A DNA stretch of 64,000 nt from JANRIG01 sp033765235 (GTDB lineage: Bacteria; Bacteroidota; Bacteroidia; Cytophagales; UBA9547), in NCBI GenBank assembly GCA_033765235.1, contig JANRIG010000012.1, positions 1 through 64,000 on the forward strand, given 5' to 3'. This document shows positions 27,542-35,865 of the stretch, piece by piece. The stretch's first letter is position 1. The number at the start of each line of letters is the position of its first letter. A program made the translations under genes and the position numbers. A model generated the notes under the pieces. It saw only the letters and a program-made list of their open reading frames with translations. It searched no databases and was not told the DNA's origin.

Positions 27542-29215
27542 ATGATATTGAATAAGTATAGCCGCGTACTCACCCAAGATGAAACATTGCCGGCCTCACA
27601 AGCCATGCTCATAGGCTCAGGCATATCGCCCGATGATTTAGATAAACCTTTTGTAGGAGTAGGCAGCACAGGGTTTGACGGCAACCCTTGCAATATGCAT
27701 TTGGTAAACTATGCAACTCTTGCCAAAAAAAGCATTTATGACGAAGGCATGGTAGGGTTGCAATTTACAACCATAGGTGTGAGCGACGGTATTACCAATG
27801 GCAATGACGGTATGCGATACAGCCTACCCTCGCGCGAAGTAATTGCAGACTCCATTGAGACCATATCCGGAGCACACTTTTACGATGCCTTAGTAACCGT
27901 AGTAGGATGTGATAAAAATATGCCGGGAGCCATTATGGCTATGGCAAGGCTCAACAGACCATCTATCATGATATACGGTGGCACTATCAACGGAGGCGAA
28001 TACAACGGTGAAAAACTAAACATAGTATCAGCCTTTGAAGCTTATGGCAAAAAGGTAGCGGGCAAAATGAATCCTGAAGATTTCAAAGAAATTATTAAAC
28101 ACAGTTGCCCCGGACCGGGAGCGTGTGGAGGTATGTACACTGCCAACACCATGGCATCGGCCATAGAAGCCATGGGAATGAGCCTTCCATACAGTTCTTC
28201 GGCTCCTGCACGAAGCAATGAAAAGCAAAACGAATGTAAAAACATAGGAAAATACATTTTAAACCTATTAAAAAACGACATAAAGCCCAAAGACATTATG
28301 ACCAAAGAGGCATTTGTAAATGCTATAAAGGTAGTGATAGTGCTTGGAGGCTCCACCAACGCTGTGCTACATCTGCTGGCTATGGCGCGCACAGTAAATG
28401 TACCCTTAGACTTGCAAGATTTTCAAAAAATAAGTGATACTACCCCTATGCTTGCAGACATGAAACCCAGCGGCAAATACCTCATGGAAGACCTATGGAA
28501 TAATGGAGGTGTGCCTGCGGTAATGAAATATATGTTGCAAGAAAATATGCTTCACGGCAATTGCCTAACTGTGACAGGGAAAACACTCTCACAAAATCTA
28601 TCAGAACTGAGAGGCCTGCCCGAACACCAAAAAATACTTCACCCTATGAATAATCCTATCAAAGCCACAGGGCACATACAAATATTATATGGCAATATTG
28701 CTGTAAGAGGTGCTGTGGCCAAAATCACAGGCAAAGAAGGTGAAATATTTGAAGGACCTGCTATATGCTTCAACAGTGAAGCAGAGCTCAATGATGGAAT
28801 AGCTACTAACAAACTCAGAGCAGGGCAGGTAGTAGTGATAAGATATGTAGGTCCAAAAGGAGGTCCGGGTATGCCCGAAATGCTAAAACCTACATCTGCC
28901 ATAATGGGGTTGGGGTTGGGTGATAAGGTGGCACTCATTACAGACGGCAGATTTTCAGGAGGCACACATGGGTTTGTAGTAGGGCATATTACCCCCGAGG
29001 CTATGGAGGGCGGTGCACTGGCACTGGTACAAGATGGCGACATCATAAGCCTTGATGCTGTGAACAATAGTATAAATGTAAAACTTACGGACTATGAGCT
29101 TGAAAATAGAAGAAAAAACTGGGTAAAACCGGAATACCTTGTGAAATCAGGCTATCTTTGGAAATATATCAAAAATGTGCAAGATGCAAGTGAGGGATGT
29201 ATCACTGATAGATAA
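27542..29215 (+). CDS. ilvD: Dihydroxy-acid dehydratase
   Basis: 557 residues, the length of the shorter IlvD type. Fe-S cluster cysteines lie in FDGNPCNMHL, VVGCDKNMPG and HSCPGPGACGGMYTANTMA. The C-terminal swivelling domain has GGRFSGGTHGFVVGHITPEAMEGG-like features. It dehydrates dihydroxy acids in valine and isoleucine (and thence leucine) synthesis. Other ilv genes are absent from the window, and it is followed by an unrelated antiporter after 27 bases. A poly-C tract (CCCCCCC) precedes the ATG. Confidence 0.96.
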   Translation: MILNKYSRVLTQDETLPASQAMLIGSGISPDDLDKPFVGVGSTGFDGNPCNMHLVNYATLAKKSIYDEGMVGLQFTTIGVSDGITNGNDGMRYSLPSREVIADSIETISGAHFYDALVTVVGCDKNMPGAIMAMARLNRPSIMIYGGTINGGEYNGEKLNIVSAFEAYGKKVAGKMNPEDFKEIIKHSCPGPGACGGMYTANTMASAIEAMGMSLPYSSSAPARSNEKQNECKNIGKYILNLLKNDIKPKDIMTKEAFVNAIKVVIVLGGSTNAVLHLLAMARTVNVPLDLQDFQKISDTTPMLADMKPSGKYLMEDLWNNGGVPAVMKYMLQENMLHGNCLTVTGKTLSQNLSELRGLPEHQKILHPMNNPIKATGHIQILYGNIAVRGAVAKITGKEGEIFEGPAICFNSEAELNDGIATNKLRAGQVVVIRYVGPKGGPGMPEMLKPTSAIMGLGLGDKVALITDGRFSGGTHGFVVGHITPEAMEGGALALVQDGDIISLDAVNNSINVKLTDYELENRRKNWVKPEYLVKSGYLWKYIKNVQDASEGCITDR

Positions 29216-29242
29216 TGTATTCAAATCCAGATTACTATTGAT

Positions 29243-30847
29243 ATGCATAATATAGAAACTATATTCCTATTACTGCTATTTGTAAGTGTGCTGGCTGTAT
29301 TTTCGCACAAGATAAATTTTCCTTTTCCTATATTATTGGTATTGGCAGGGTTAGCAATAAGCCTTGTGCCCGGATTGCCAGTGATAGAACTAAAACCTGA
29401 AATTGTATTTTTACTTTTTTTGCCCCCTCTTTTGTATAGTGCTGCTTGGAACACCTCATGGAAAGATTTCAAAGCAAATTTAAGACCTATATCGCTGGCA
29501 GCCATAGGGTTGGTGTTATTCACCACTTGCTTGGTAGCATGGGTAGCACATACTTATCTGCCTGGTTTTGGCTGGCCTGAAGCATTTCTGTTGGGAGCCA
29601 TAGTAGCCCCGCCCGATGCAGCCGCAGCCACTTCAGTCACCAAAGGGCTTGGATTGCACCCGCGCACCATCACTATCATAGAGGGTGAAAGTTTGCTCAA
29701 TGATGCCTCTGCACTCATAGCTTACAAATATGCACTTGCGGCATTGGCCACCGGCAATTTTATACTTTGGAAAGCAGGTGTAGACTTTGTATGGGTGTCT
29801 GCAGCAGGTATTGTTATTGGGTTAATTGTGGGCTATATCTTGTATTTGGTACATAAATTTATAGTAGATGACCCGGTGATGGAAACCGTATTAACATTAT
29901 TAACCCCATTTTTGTCTTATATTTTGGCAGAACATCTGCATGTATCAGGAGTATTGGCAGTGGTGGTAGCAGGACTGTTTTTAAGTTCTAAATCATCCAA
30001 AATATTTTCACATTTTACAAGGTTGCAAGCAGTTTCGGTATGGAAAACCGTAATTTTTATATTAGAAGGTATGGTGTTCATTCTCATAGGCTTACAGCTT
30101 AGGCAGGTTATAGTCACCATTCAAGATTATGAAATTACACAATTAATTGTATATGGGTTAGGTATAAGTTTCGTAGTTATGCTATTGAGGTTTATCTGGG
30201 TGTTTCCGGCAGCATATCTGCCGCGGTGGCTAAGCAAAAAGATAAGAGAAAGAGAAAAAACATTTAGCTACAAATATGTTATCATATTTTCATGGGCCGG
30301 TATGCGTGGCGTGGTTTCTATAGCAGCAGCAATGGCCATTCCACTTACATTAGCTTCAGGTACAGTATTTCCAAATAGAGATATTATCCTATTTCTCACC
30401 TTCAGTGTAGTGATTTTTACATTAGTATTTCAAGGTCTCACATTGCCATGGGTAATAAAATGGTTAAATGTAAAGCCATATTCGTCAGTAGAAGAAGAAA
30501 ATATCATTAGGCGTAGGGTAGCCTCAGCAGCCATAGTATATATAGAAGAAAACCTATCTATGGGTGAGCTCACAGAAGATATTTTGGCCAGAATAAAGAC
30601 AAAATATGAACTGAGAATAGACAAACTCTCTCAGACAGAGATAGTATTAGACAATGGTGCAGTTCACAATCAGGCAGACCGTATATTTCATTTGTTTAAT
30701 ACAGCACAAATAAACCTAATAAAGACAGAACGTGAGGTTTTGGAAAAGCTGCGAAATGATGGCAGTGTCAATGAAGAGGTGTTGCGCAAACTGGAATATG
30801 AGCTTGACCTTGAGGAGGCACGTCTCATGTTGGAGCGTCATTCATAA
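29243..30847 (+). CDS. CPA1-type Na+/H+ antiporter
   Basis: 534 residues, about 12 membrane segments (about 1-415). The ion-binding ND motif is in VAPPDAAAATSVTK and GESLLNDASALIAYK, and FSWAGMRGVVSIAAAMAIPL is a conserved TM10-11 loop. A cytoplasmic C-terminal region of about 120 residues (from about residue 420) is mostly helical and charged. It should exchange Na+ (or K+) for protons. It begins 27 bases after ilvD, so the two could be cotranscribed. Confidence 0.9.
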   Translation: MHNIETIFLLLLFVSVLAVFSHKINFPFPILLVLAGLAISLVPGLPVIELKPEIVFLLFLPPLLYSAAWNTSWKDFKANLRPISLAAIGLVLFTTCLVAWVAHTYLPGFGWPEAFLLGAIVAPPDAAAATSVTKGLGLHPRTITIIEGESLLNDASALIAYKYALAALATGNFILWKAGVDFVWVSAAGIVIGLIVGYILYLVHKFIVDDPVMETVLTLLTPFLSYILAEHLHVSGVLAVVVAGLFLSSKSSKIFSHFTRLQAVSVWKTVIFILEGMVFILIGLQLRQVIVTIQDYEITQLIVYGLGISFVVMLLRFIWVFPAAYLPRWLSKKIREREKTFSYKYVIIFSWAGMRGVVSIAAAMAIPLTLASGTVFPNRDIILFLTFSVVIFTLVFQGLTLPWVIKWLNVKPYSSVEEENIIRRRVASAAIVYIEENLSMGELTEDILARIKTKYELRIDKLSQTEIVLDNGAVHNQADRIFHLFNTAQINLIKTEREVLEKLRNDGSVNEEVLRKLEYELDLEEARLMLERHS

Positions 30848-30853
30848 CAAAGA

Positions 30854-31600
30854 TTATAGTTGTATTTTTGCCTTTTTATTTACAGGTAATTTTATCAGCC
30901 ATGTAATATTTATGTAATATAGATTGGTGCGCTCACCGGCATCGTTATTTACCCATGTGATATACATAGGTCCTGCTTCAATATTTCCCATATGAGGGGT
31001 ATTTATGCCAACTGCTGCCAATGCCCAATTTTCGCTGTAAAAAGCTGCCCTTGGGTGTGTAATGGTAAAAAATACTTCATTATAGATGTTCAAATAAAAT
31101 GTTTTGTTTAATGCTATATTGAGCCCTGCCAAATATCTGCCTCTCCATACAAAATTATATATATCTGCGGCTCTGTTTTCTATAAATCGCTGGTCGGTAC
31201 GGAGCCTTTGATAAAGTGTGAATCTACTTGTTAAATGGATGTTATACATCAATTGGGCATGTATCCTATGCTCATTTCTATATAAATTTGTGAAGGGCAT
31301 CAAGCGTTCATATACATAGGCAAGTGAGCAATTTATGTTATCAGAAATTTTATAACTAAGTGCATTTTCCACATATCCCATGAATGCCTCCGGCTTAGGA
31401 TTTGTGCTGCCATGGTGTGGATGCAGGGTGTAAAATAAGAATAAGTCATAAGTTATACTTTTGCTCATACTTATACTTATGGCTTGTGCGTGAAACAGAC
31501 CTTGATGACTGAGAGATTGTGCACCTGCAAGCCCACAAATGAGCCATACCATGCAGCCTGTAATGTACCTTAATGTAAATTTATACCAGAGAAAATGCAT
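30854..31600 (-). CDS. DUF2490 outer-membrane protein in the ArsC-like operon
   Basis: 248 residues with a signal peptide (region ITGCMVWLICGLAGAQSL). The rest is strand-rich with DUF2490 marks: YQRLRTDQRFIENRAADIYNFVWRGRYLAGLNIALN. It likely forms an outer-membrane barrel. DUF2490 has no proven role. It overlaps the end of the cytoplasmic ArsC-like gene by 20 bases on the same strand and is last in a four-gene unit. That position suggests a role in the envelope part of the same process. The gene ends seven bases from the convergent CPA1 antiporter. Confidence 0.7.
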   Translation of the reverse strand: MHFLWYKFTLRYITGCMVWLICGLAGAQSLSHQGLFHAQAISISMSKSITYDLFLFYTLHPHHGSTNPKPEAFMGYVENALSYKISDNINCSLAYVYERLMPFTNLYRNEHRIHAQLMYNIHLTSRFTLYQRLRTDQRFIENRAADIYNFVWRGRYLAGLNIALNKTFYLNIYNEVFFTITHPRAAFYSENWALAAVGINTPHMGNIEAGPMYITWVNNDAGERTNLYYINITWLIKLPVNKKAKIQL

Positions 31601-32192
31601 ACAACGTTTCAGTGGCTATTTGAGCACATCTGTCAAGGTATGCTTTGGCTTGCACAGGTGTGCCGTCATACAGCTTAGGGTCTTCATAAGTAGTAGATAT
31701 TCTGGCACTTGCTCCCGGAATGAATGGGCAATTTGCATCTGCCTCTGAGCATGTCATAATGGCGCAAAAGTCACTTTTAGGATTTTCGGGAACATCATAT
31801 ATCTTAGAATAACAAATAATGGCGGGCTCTGTGTCGCTGTATCTCACTTCGTAGTGTGGATTGGGGATGTCATTTTGGCGAGATATATCAAATCCTATTT
31901 CTCTTAACGCACTTATGGCATTGGGGTGAAATGCGGTAGTCTCTGTGCCTCCGGAGTAGGTATTTATATGATGTATGCCGTAATATTCTGATGCTACCTT
32001 GCCCCATATTTGCCCCATGTGGCTGCGCCGAGAGTTGTGCGTGCACACATAGAGCAAATGTGCAGCCTTTTTGCTATTTATTTGTATGCAAATATATTCG
32101 CTAAGTTTTTGCAACAATATTTTTCTGTGCTCAGGTATTGAGCCAAAGTTGTTTACAAATGTTGAAATATGATTTTTTATACTACTATACAT
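31581..32192 (-). CDS. Cytoplasmic arsenate-reductase-like LMW-PTP protein
   Basis: 203 residues and no signal peptide. The phosphatase/arsenate loop CTHNSRRS (C50, R56) fits CX5RS. Two further cysteines, C148 and C155 in TCSEADANCPF, keep the Cx6CP spacing of thioredoxin-coupled ArsC (the C82/C89 pair of the S. aureus enzyme, from family knowledge), and a YEDPK segment follows. It is annotated generally in the phylum as a protein-tyrosine-phosphatase or arsenate reductase; the full Cys triad favours redox arsenate reduction. Two bases separate it from the exported paralogue. No ACR3, ArsB or ArsR is visible. Confidence 0.85.
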   Translation of the reverse strand: MYSSIKNHISTFVNNFGSIPEHRKILLQKLSEYICIQINSKKAAHLLYVCTHNSRRSHMGQIWGKVASEYYGIHHINTYSGGTETTAFHPNAISALREIGFDISRQNDIPNPHYEVRYSDTEPAIICYSKIYDVPENPKSDFCAIMTCSEADANCPFIPGASARISTTYEDPKLYDGTPVQAKAYLDRCAQIATETLYAFSLV

Positions 32193-32194
32193 TA

Positions 32195-32953
32195 TTATTT
32201 GGATTGTATTTTTGCTTTTTCAGCGTATTCTACTAATTTATTTTTTGTAATATTAAACACAAAAAACATTTCAGTAGCTATTTGTAAGCATCGTTCATCA
32301 TATTTCATAGCTTCTTGAGGTGTATTGTCGAAGTGCTTAGGATCATCATATGGTAGTGAAAACCGTGCATCAGCACCTTCTACCATAGGGCAACTTTTGT
32401 CGGCCTCGCTGCACACCATGATAGCACCAAAATCTGACTGTGGATTTTGCTGGTCGTTATATTTTTTAGAATACATCAGATTATTAGGGTACTGACTTCC
32501 ATAACTTGCCTCCCACTTTACATTATTTCCTTCGTTGTTTGTCATTTTAGACATTACAAATCCAGCTCTTTTGAGTGCTGCTATGGCTCTTTCGTTAAAA
32601 GCTGATGCATTGGTACCTCCTGAAAATGACTCAAAATCTGTGACACCGTAATATACAGATGCTACTTTCATCCATATTTGCCCCATGTGGCTGCGCCGTG
32701 AGTTTTGAGTACATATCACTATGGCTTGTGTTTTTTTGTTTTGCGATTTATTTTGATATATCCATTCGGCAATTTCGGTAAGCTTTTGTTTTCGCTCATC
32801 GGGTATGGAAGCAAAATTTTCAGGTAGTTTTTTGCAATATTTATCTAATTTTTTATATAATTTAGATTGTGCTATTGCCAAGTTAGAAAGGCTTGATGCA
32901 GTGATAAAGGCAATTGCAAATACCCATTTTAGTAAATTGAATGTTTTTTTCAT
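32195..32953 (-). CDS. Exported arsenate-reductase-like LMW-PTP paralogue
   Basis: 252 residues from ATG 32953; a longer start adds 11 residues. The start has a clear signal peptide (MKKTFNLLKWVFAIAF...LAIAQ, about 1-29), absent in its neighbour. The mature part is collinear with the cytoplasmic paralogue: CTQNSRRSHMGQIW (C81, R87), SGGTNASAFNERAIAALKRAGF, and CSEADKSCPM (C181, C188, Cx6CP). A further Cys sits at 40. A periplasmic location is unusual because known ArsC proteins depend on cytoplasmic thioredoxin. It starts 23 bases after the Cys-rich gene. Confidence 0.85.
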   Translation of the reverse strand: MKKTFNLLKWVFAIAFITASSLSNLAIAQSKLYKKLDKYCKKLPENFASIPDERKQKLTEIAEWIYQNKSQNKKTQAIVICTQNSRRSHMGQIWMKVASVYYGVTDFESFSGGTNASAFNERAIAALKRAGFVMSKMTNNEGNNVKWEASYGSQYPNNLMYSKKYNDQQNPQSDFGAIMVCSEADKSCPMVEGADARFSLPYDDPKHFDNTPQEAMKYDERCLQIATEMFFVFNITKNKLVEYAEKAKIQSK

Positions 32954-32976
32954 TTCAGTATATATTTTTAATATAA

Positions 32977-33126
32977 TCAGCAACATTTATTATTGGTAGA
33001 ATTGCAGCAGCAAGTGCATGTATCATCACAGCAACAAGCACAATTACTGTGATAGCAATTGCATACCCTAGTATGTTGTATATTCAGCAAATCCGCTATC
33101 CATTTTTTGAGATTTATTTTTTTCAT
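32977..33126 (-). CDS. Tiny cysteine-rich, metallothionein-like protein
   Basis: A 49-residue frame (ATG 33124-33126, TGA 32977-32979) encodes a basic N-terminus (MKKINLKKWIADLLN) and 12 cysteines in the last 28 residues, at 22, 24, 29, 31-33, 37, 39-41, 48 and 49. The pattern CxC-x4-CxCCC-x3-CxCCC-x6-CC includes two CxCCC units, as expected for a metal-thiolate cluster. No known metallothionein family match can be claimed. It lies 23 bases before the exported ArsC-like gene in the same direction, and a palindrome lies upstream. It is too short for routine gene callers and may be missed elsewhere. Confidence 0.6.
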   Translation of the reverse strand: MKKINLKKWIADLLNIQHTRVCNCYHSNCACCCDDTCTCCCNSTNNKCC

Positions 33127-33156
33127 AATATCTAAATTTAATTTATATTAATTGCC

Positions 33157-33168
33157 ATATTGCAATAT
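33157..33168. promoter_or_regulatory. 12-bp palindrome upstream of the Cys-rich/ArsC-like operon
   Basis: ATATTGCAATAT is a perfect 12-bp palindrome 30 bases upstream of the Cys-rich start codon, a position suited to an operator for a metal-responsive repressor. Such palindromes arise by chance about once every few kilobases here, so support is limited. Confidence 0.3.
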
Positions 33169-33359
33169 AACGATTTAAAGCAATGTAAAGTTCAATTTTT
33201 AGGTTAAATAATTGTTAAATTTATATTATCTTCTACTAATCCTACTTATATGTATAAGATTATGGGTGAATTGGGACCATACATGTAAGTATATGGTTTA
33301 TTTATAAGTTATATAAATTGCAAATGTTTGGCAACATATAATAGATAAAAGTAAAGGTA

Positions 33360-34505
33360 TTATGTATCTAAATCACTGACTACTTGCCTGAAAGCCTGTA
33401 AAAATATATCTGCATCACTTTGATGCAATGCCAGCGAAGGCAATAATCTGATAGTATTTTTATTAGATGATTTGCCGGTAAATATTTTATGCTTGTTCAG
33501 CAACGCAGATGACACTGCATCTGCCGGGCGATCAAGTTCTATGCCTATCATTAGCCCTTTGCCTCTCACTTCTGCTATATGTGGCAAGTCTTTTACTTGG
33601 CTTATTATATAATCACCCATGGTAGCAGCATTGCCCATAAGATTTTGATTTTCAATTACTTCTAACACTGCTAAGGCAGCAGCACAAGCCAAGTGATTGC
33701 CTCCGAAGGTAGTACCCAACATGCCATGCTTGGCAGCAAATATAGGGGAGGCAATGATACCAGCTACCGGAAATCCATTGCCCATGCCTTTGGCCATAGT
33801 ATAAATATCAGCATTTGTACCTGCATGATCATGCGCAAAAAACAACCCTGTACGCCCATACCCACACTGCACAGAGTCTGCAATATACACAGCACCATAC
33901 TCATGACATAAAGCACGTATGGCTTGCAAAAATTCGTGGCTTGCCACATTAATGCCTCCTACACCTTGTATGCCCTCTACTATTACAGATGATACCTCAT
34001 GACCATATACTTTGAAGTACTGTATCAGTTTTTCTACATTATTAAATGGTAGAAATACTACATTATCTGTAGCATTTACAGGAGCCACAATCGTAGGGTT
34101 ATCAGTAGCTGCTACAGCAAGCGAGGTACGCCCGTGAAAAGACTTACTGAAAGCCACCACTTTTTTGCGTCCGTTATGAAATGAGGCTAATTTGAGCGCA
34201 TTTTCGTTGGCCTCTGCTCCGGAGTTGCATAGAAATAGTTGATAGTCAGTTTTTCCTGATATTTGGCCAAGTTTTGTGGCTAACTCCTCTTGAATAGGTA
34301 TTTTAATGGAATTAGAATAAAACCCCAACAGTTGCAACTGCTCTACGATACGTTTTACATAGTGTGGGTGGGTGTGCCCAATGCTTATCACAGCGTGGCC
34401 TCCGTACATATCAAGGTATTGTACTCCTTGCTCATCCCACACATAGCTTCCCAGTCCTTTATGTATGGTTATAGGGTATAGTGGATATACATCAATCAGT
34501 TTCAT
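33360..34505 (-). CDS. argD: Acetylornithine aminotransferase (class III PLP enzyme)
   Basis: 381 residues. The N-terminus MKLIDVYPLYPITIHKGLGSYVW and segments GGHAVISIGHTHPHYV, LFLCNSGAEANENALKLASFH and FGGNHLACAAALAVLE are typical of Bacteroidota ArgD. The PLP lysine is in MAKGMGNGFPVA, with VIVEGIQGVGG and YIADSVQCGYGRTG before it. It should convert N-acetyl-(or succinyl-)glutamate semialdehyde to the ornithine derivative. No other arg genes are in the window. It overlaps the MFS gene by four bases (ATGA), so the pair is cotranscribed. Confidence 0.85.
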   Translation of the reverse strand: MKLIDVYPLYPITIHKGLGSYVWDEQGVQYLDMYGGHAVISIGHTHPHYVKRIVEQLQLLGFYSNSIKIPIQEELATKLGQISGKTDYQLFLCNSGAEANENALKLASFHNGRKKVVAFSKSFHGRTSLAVAATDNPTIVAPVNATDNVVFLPFNNVEKLIQYFKVYGHEVSSVIVEGIQGVGGINVASHEFLQAIRALCHEYGAVYIADSVQCGYGRTGLFFAHDHAGTNADIYTMAKGMGNGFPVAGIIASPIFAAKHGMLGTTFGGNHLACAAALAVLEVIENQNLMGNAATMGDYIISQVKDLPHIAEVRGKGLMIGIELDRPADAVSSALLNKHKIFTGKSSNKNTIRLLPSLALHQSDADIFLQAFRQVVSDLDT

Positions 34506-35809
34506 ATTAATGAAGGGTTAGTAACAATATTTTTTGGAATTTTTATCTTATAAATGGTAAATAATGAAATGATGAAAAACACACCAAGCACCACTATACT
34601 GTTGCGTGCACTTCCTGTAATTTGCTCTATGAATCCGTACATGAAAGTGCCCAGTACTATACTAAGGTTGTATAATATTTCATAAAAACTAAAAAATGAA
34701 GCAGTATCGCTGATGCCTTCGGGAAGCAACTTTGAAAATGTAGCTCTTGAGAGCGACTGTATGCCACCCATCACCAGCCCCACGGCTATAGCAAGTATAT
34801 AAAACTCCAATCCGTTGGTCACAAAGTATCCTCCGCCACAGATACCTATCCAAATACATATCTGTATCATAAGCGAAGCAATATTGCCCCACTTTTTGGA
34901 TATCGCTGCAAATATATATGCCCCTGCTATGGCTATGATTTGCAGTATGAGCACAGTAGCTATCAGGTTTGAAGAAGGCAGATGCAGCTCTTTTTCGGCA
35001 AATATGGTAGCTACGTACATAACAGTGAGCACCCCTGTATTATAAAAAAAGAAAGATATCAAGAATATTTTGAGCTGTGGCAATGCCCATATACGCCGTG
35101 CCACTTTGCTCAGGTCATTTATACTGTTTTGCATCCATTGCTTGCCCATAGTAGCATTAGGTATGTCTTTGGGTAAATGATAAAATGTATATTGAGCAAA
35201 TAATATCCACCATACTCCGACACTTAAAAAAGAGAGCCGCGAGGCTAATCCGGGCGAAATATTGCCATACCATGATGGCTGCAGCAGCATGGTAAGGTTG
35301 AATATTAGTAGCAATACACTGCCTATATACCCGAGTGTGAATCCTTTGGCACTTATAGCGTCAAACCTGTCGGGGGTGGCTATCTGAGGCAAGTATGAAC
35401 TATAAAACACCCAACTGCCCCCAAAACCTAGCCCTGCCAATACAAACATGATTATGGACAATGATATGGTGGAAGTCTCAAAAAAGTACAATGTGATACA
35501 AGATAGCCCGCCGAGCCAACAAAAAAACTGCATGAATGCCTTTTTGCGCCCACTGCTGTCGGCCAGTGAGGTAAGTATGGGATTGAGTAGCACTATGAGC
35601 AAAAAACTAAATGAAAGTGCATAAGAGTATAATACGGAGTTTTTTATATTTATACCTAAAAAATCTATCATGTCGCCTCCTGTGCTATTCACAGCTACAT
35701 TGGCATAATATACAGGAAATATAGATGAGGTTATTACAAGATTGTACACAGACACTGCCCAGTCATACATGCACCATGCATTCACTATTTTAGGCGAGTT
35801 TTTTTCCAT
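34502..35809 (-). CDS. MFS transporter, UMF1/Vba22-like family
   Basis: 435 residues with about 12 TM segments. The start NAWCMYDWAVSVYNLVITSSIFPVYY is the characteristic N-terminus of the UMF1 (Atg22/Vps22-like) MFS family, and LTSLADSSGRKKAFM is the A-like loop motif. The solute is unknown; fungal relatives export amino acids from vacuoles. It is cotranscribed with argD (ATGA overlap), suggesting a link to amino acid metabolism, but this is inference. It is divergent from wecB. Confidence 0.82.
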   Translation of the reverse strand: MEKNSPKIVNAWCMYDWAVSVYNLVITSSIFPVYYANVAVNSTGGDMIDFLGINIKNSVLYSYALSFSFLLIVLLNPILTSLADSSGRKKAFMQFFCWLGGLSCITLYFFETSTISLSIIMFVLAGLGFGGSWVFYSSYLPQIATPDRFDAISAKGFTLGYIGSVLLLIFNLTMLLQPSWYGNISPGLASRLSFLSVGVWWILFAQYTFYHLPKDIPNATMGKQWMQNSINDLSKVARRIWALPQLKIFLISFFFYNTGVLTVMYVATIFAEKELHLPSSNLIATVLILQIIAIAGAYIFAAISKKWGNIASLMIQICIWIGICGGGYFVTNGLEFYILAIAVGLVMGGIQSLSRATFSKLLPEGISDTASFFSFYEILYNLSIVLGTFMYGFIEQITGSARNSIVVLGVFFIISLFTIYKIKIPKNIVTNPSLI

Positions 35810-35827
35810 ATATTATTTATCCAATTG

Positions 35828-35846
35828 CAAAACTAACTTAGCTTTG
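35828..35846. promoter_or_regulatory. Divergent -7 boxes between the MFS transporter and wecB
   Basis: TAGTTTTG on the minus strand (35828-35835) and TAGCTTTG on the plus strand (35839-35846) both match TAnnTTTG in the 56-base gap between the two starts. They may define a compact divergent promoter. Confidence 0.4.
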
Positions 35847-35865
35847 CACAAATTTTTATATTACT

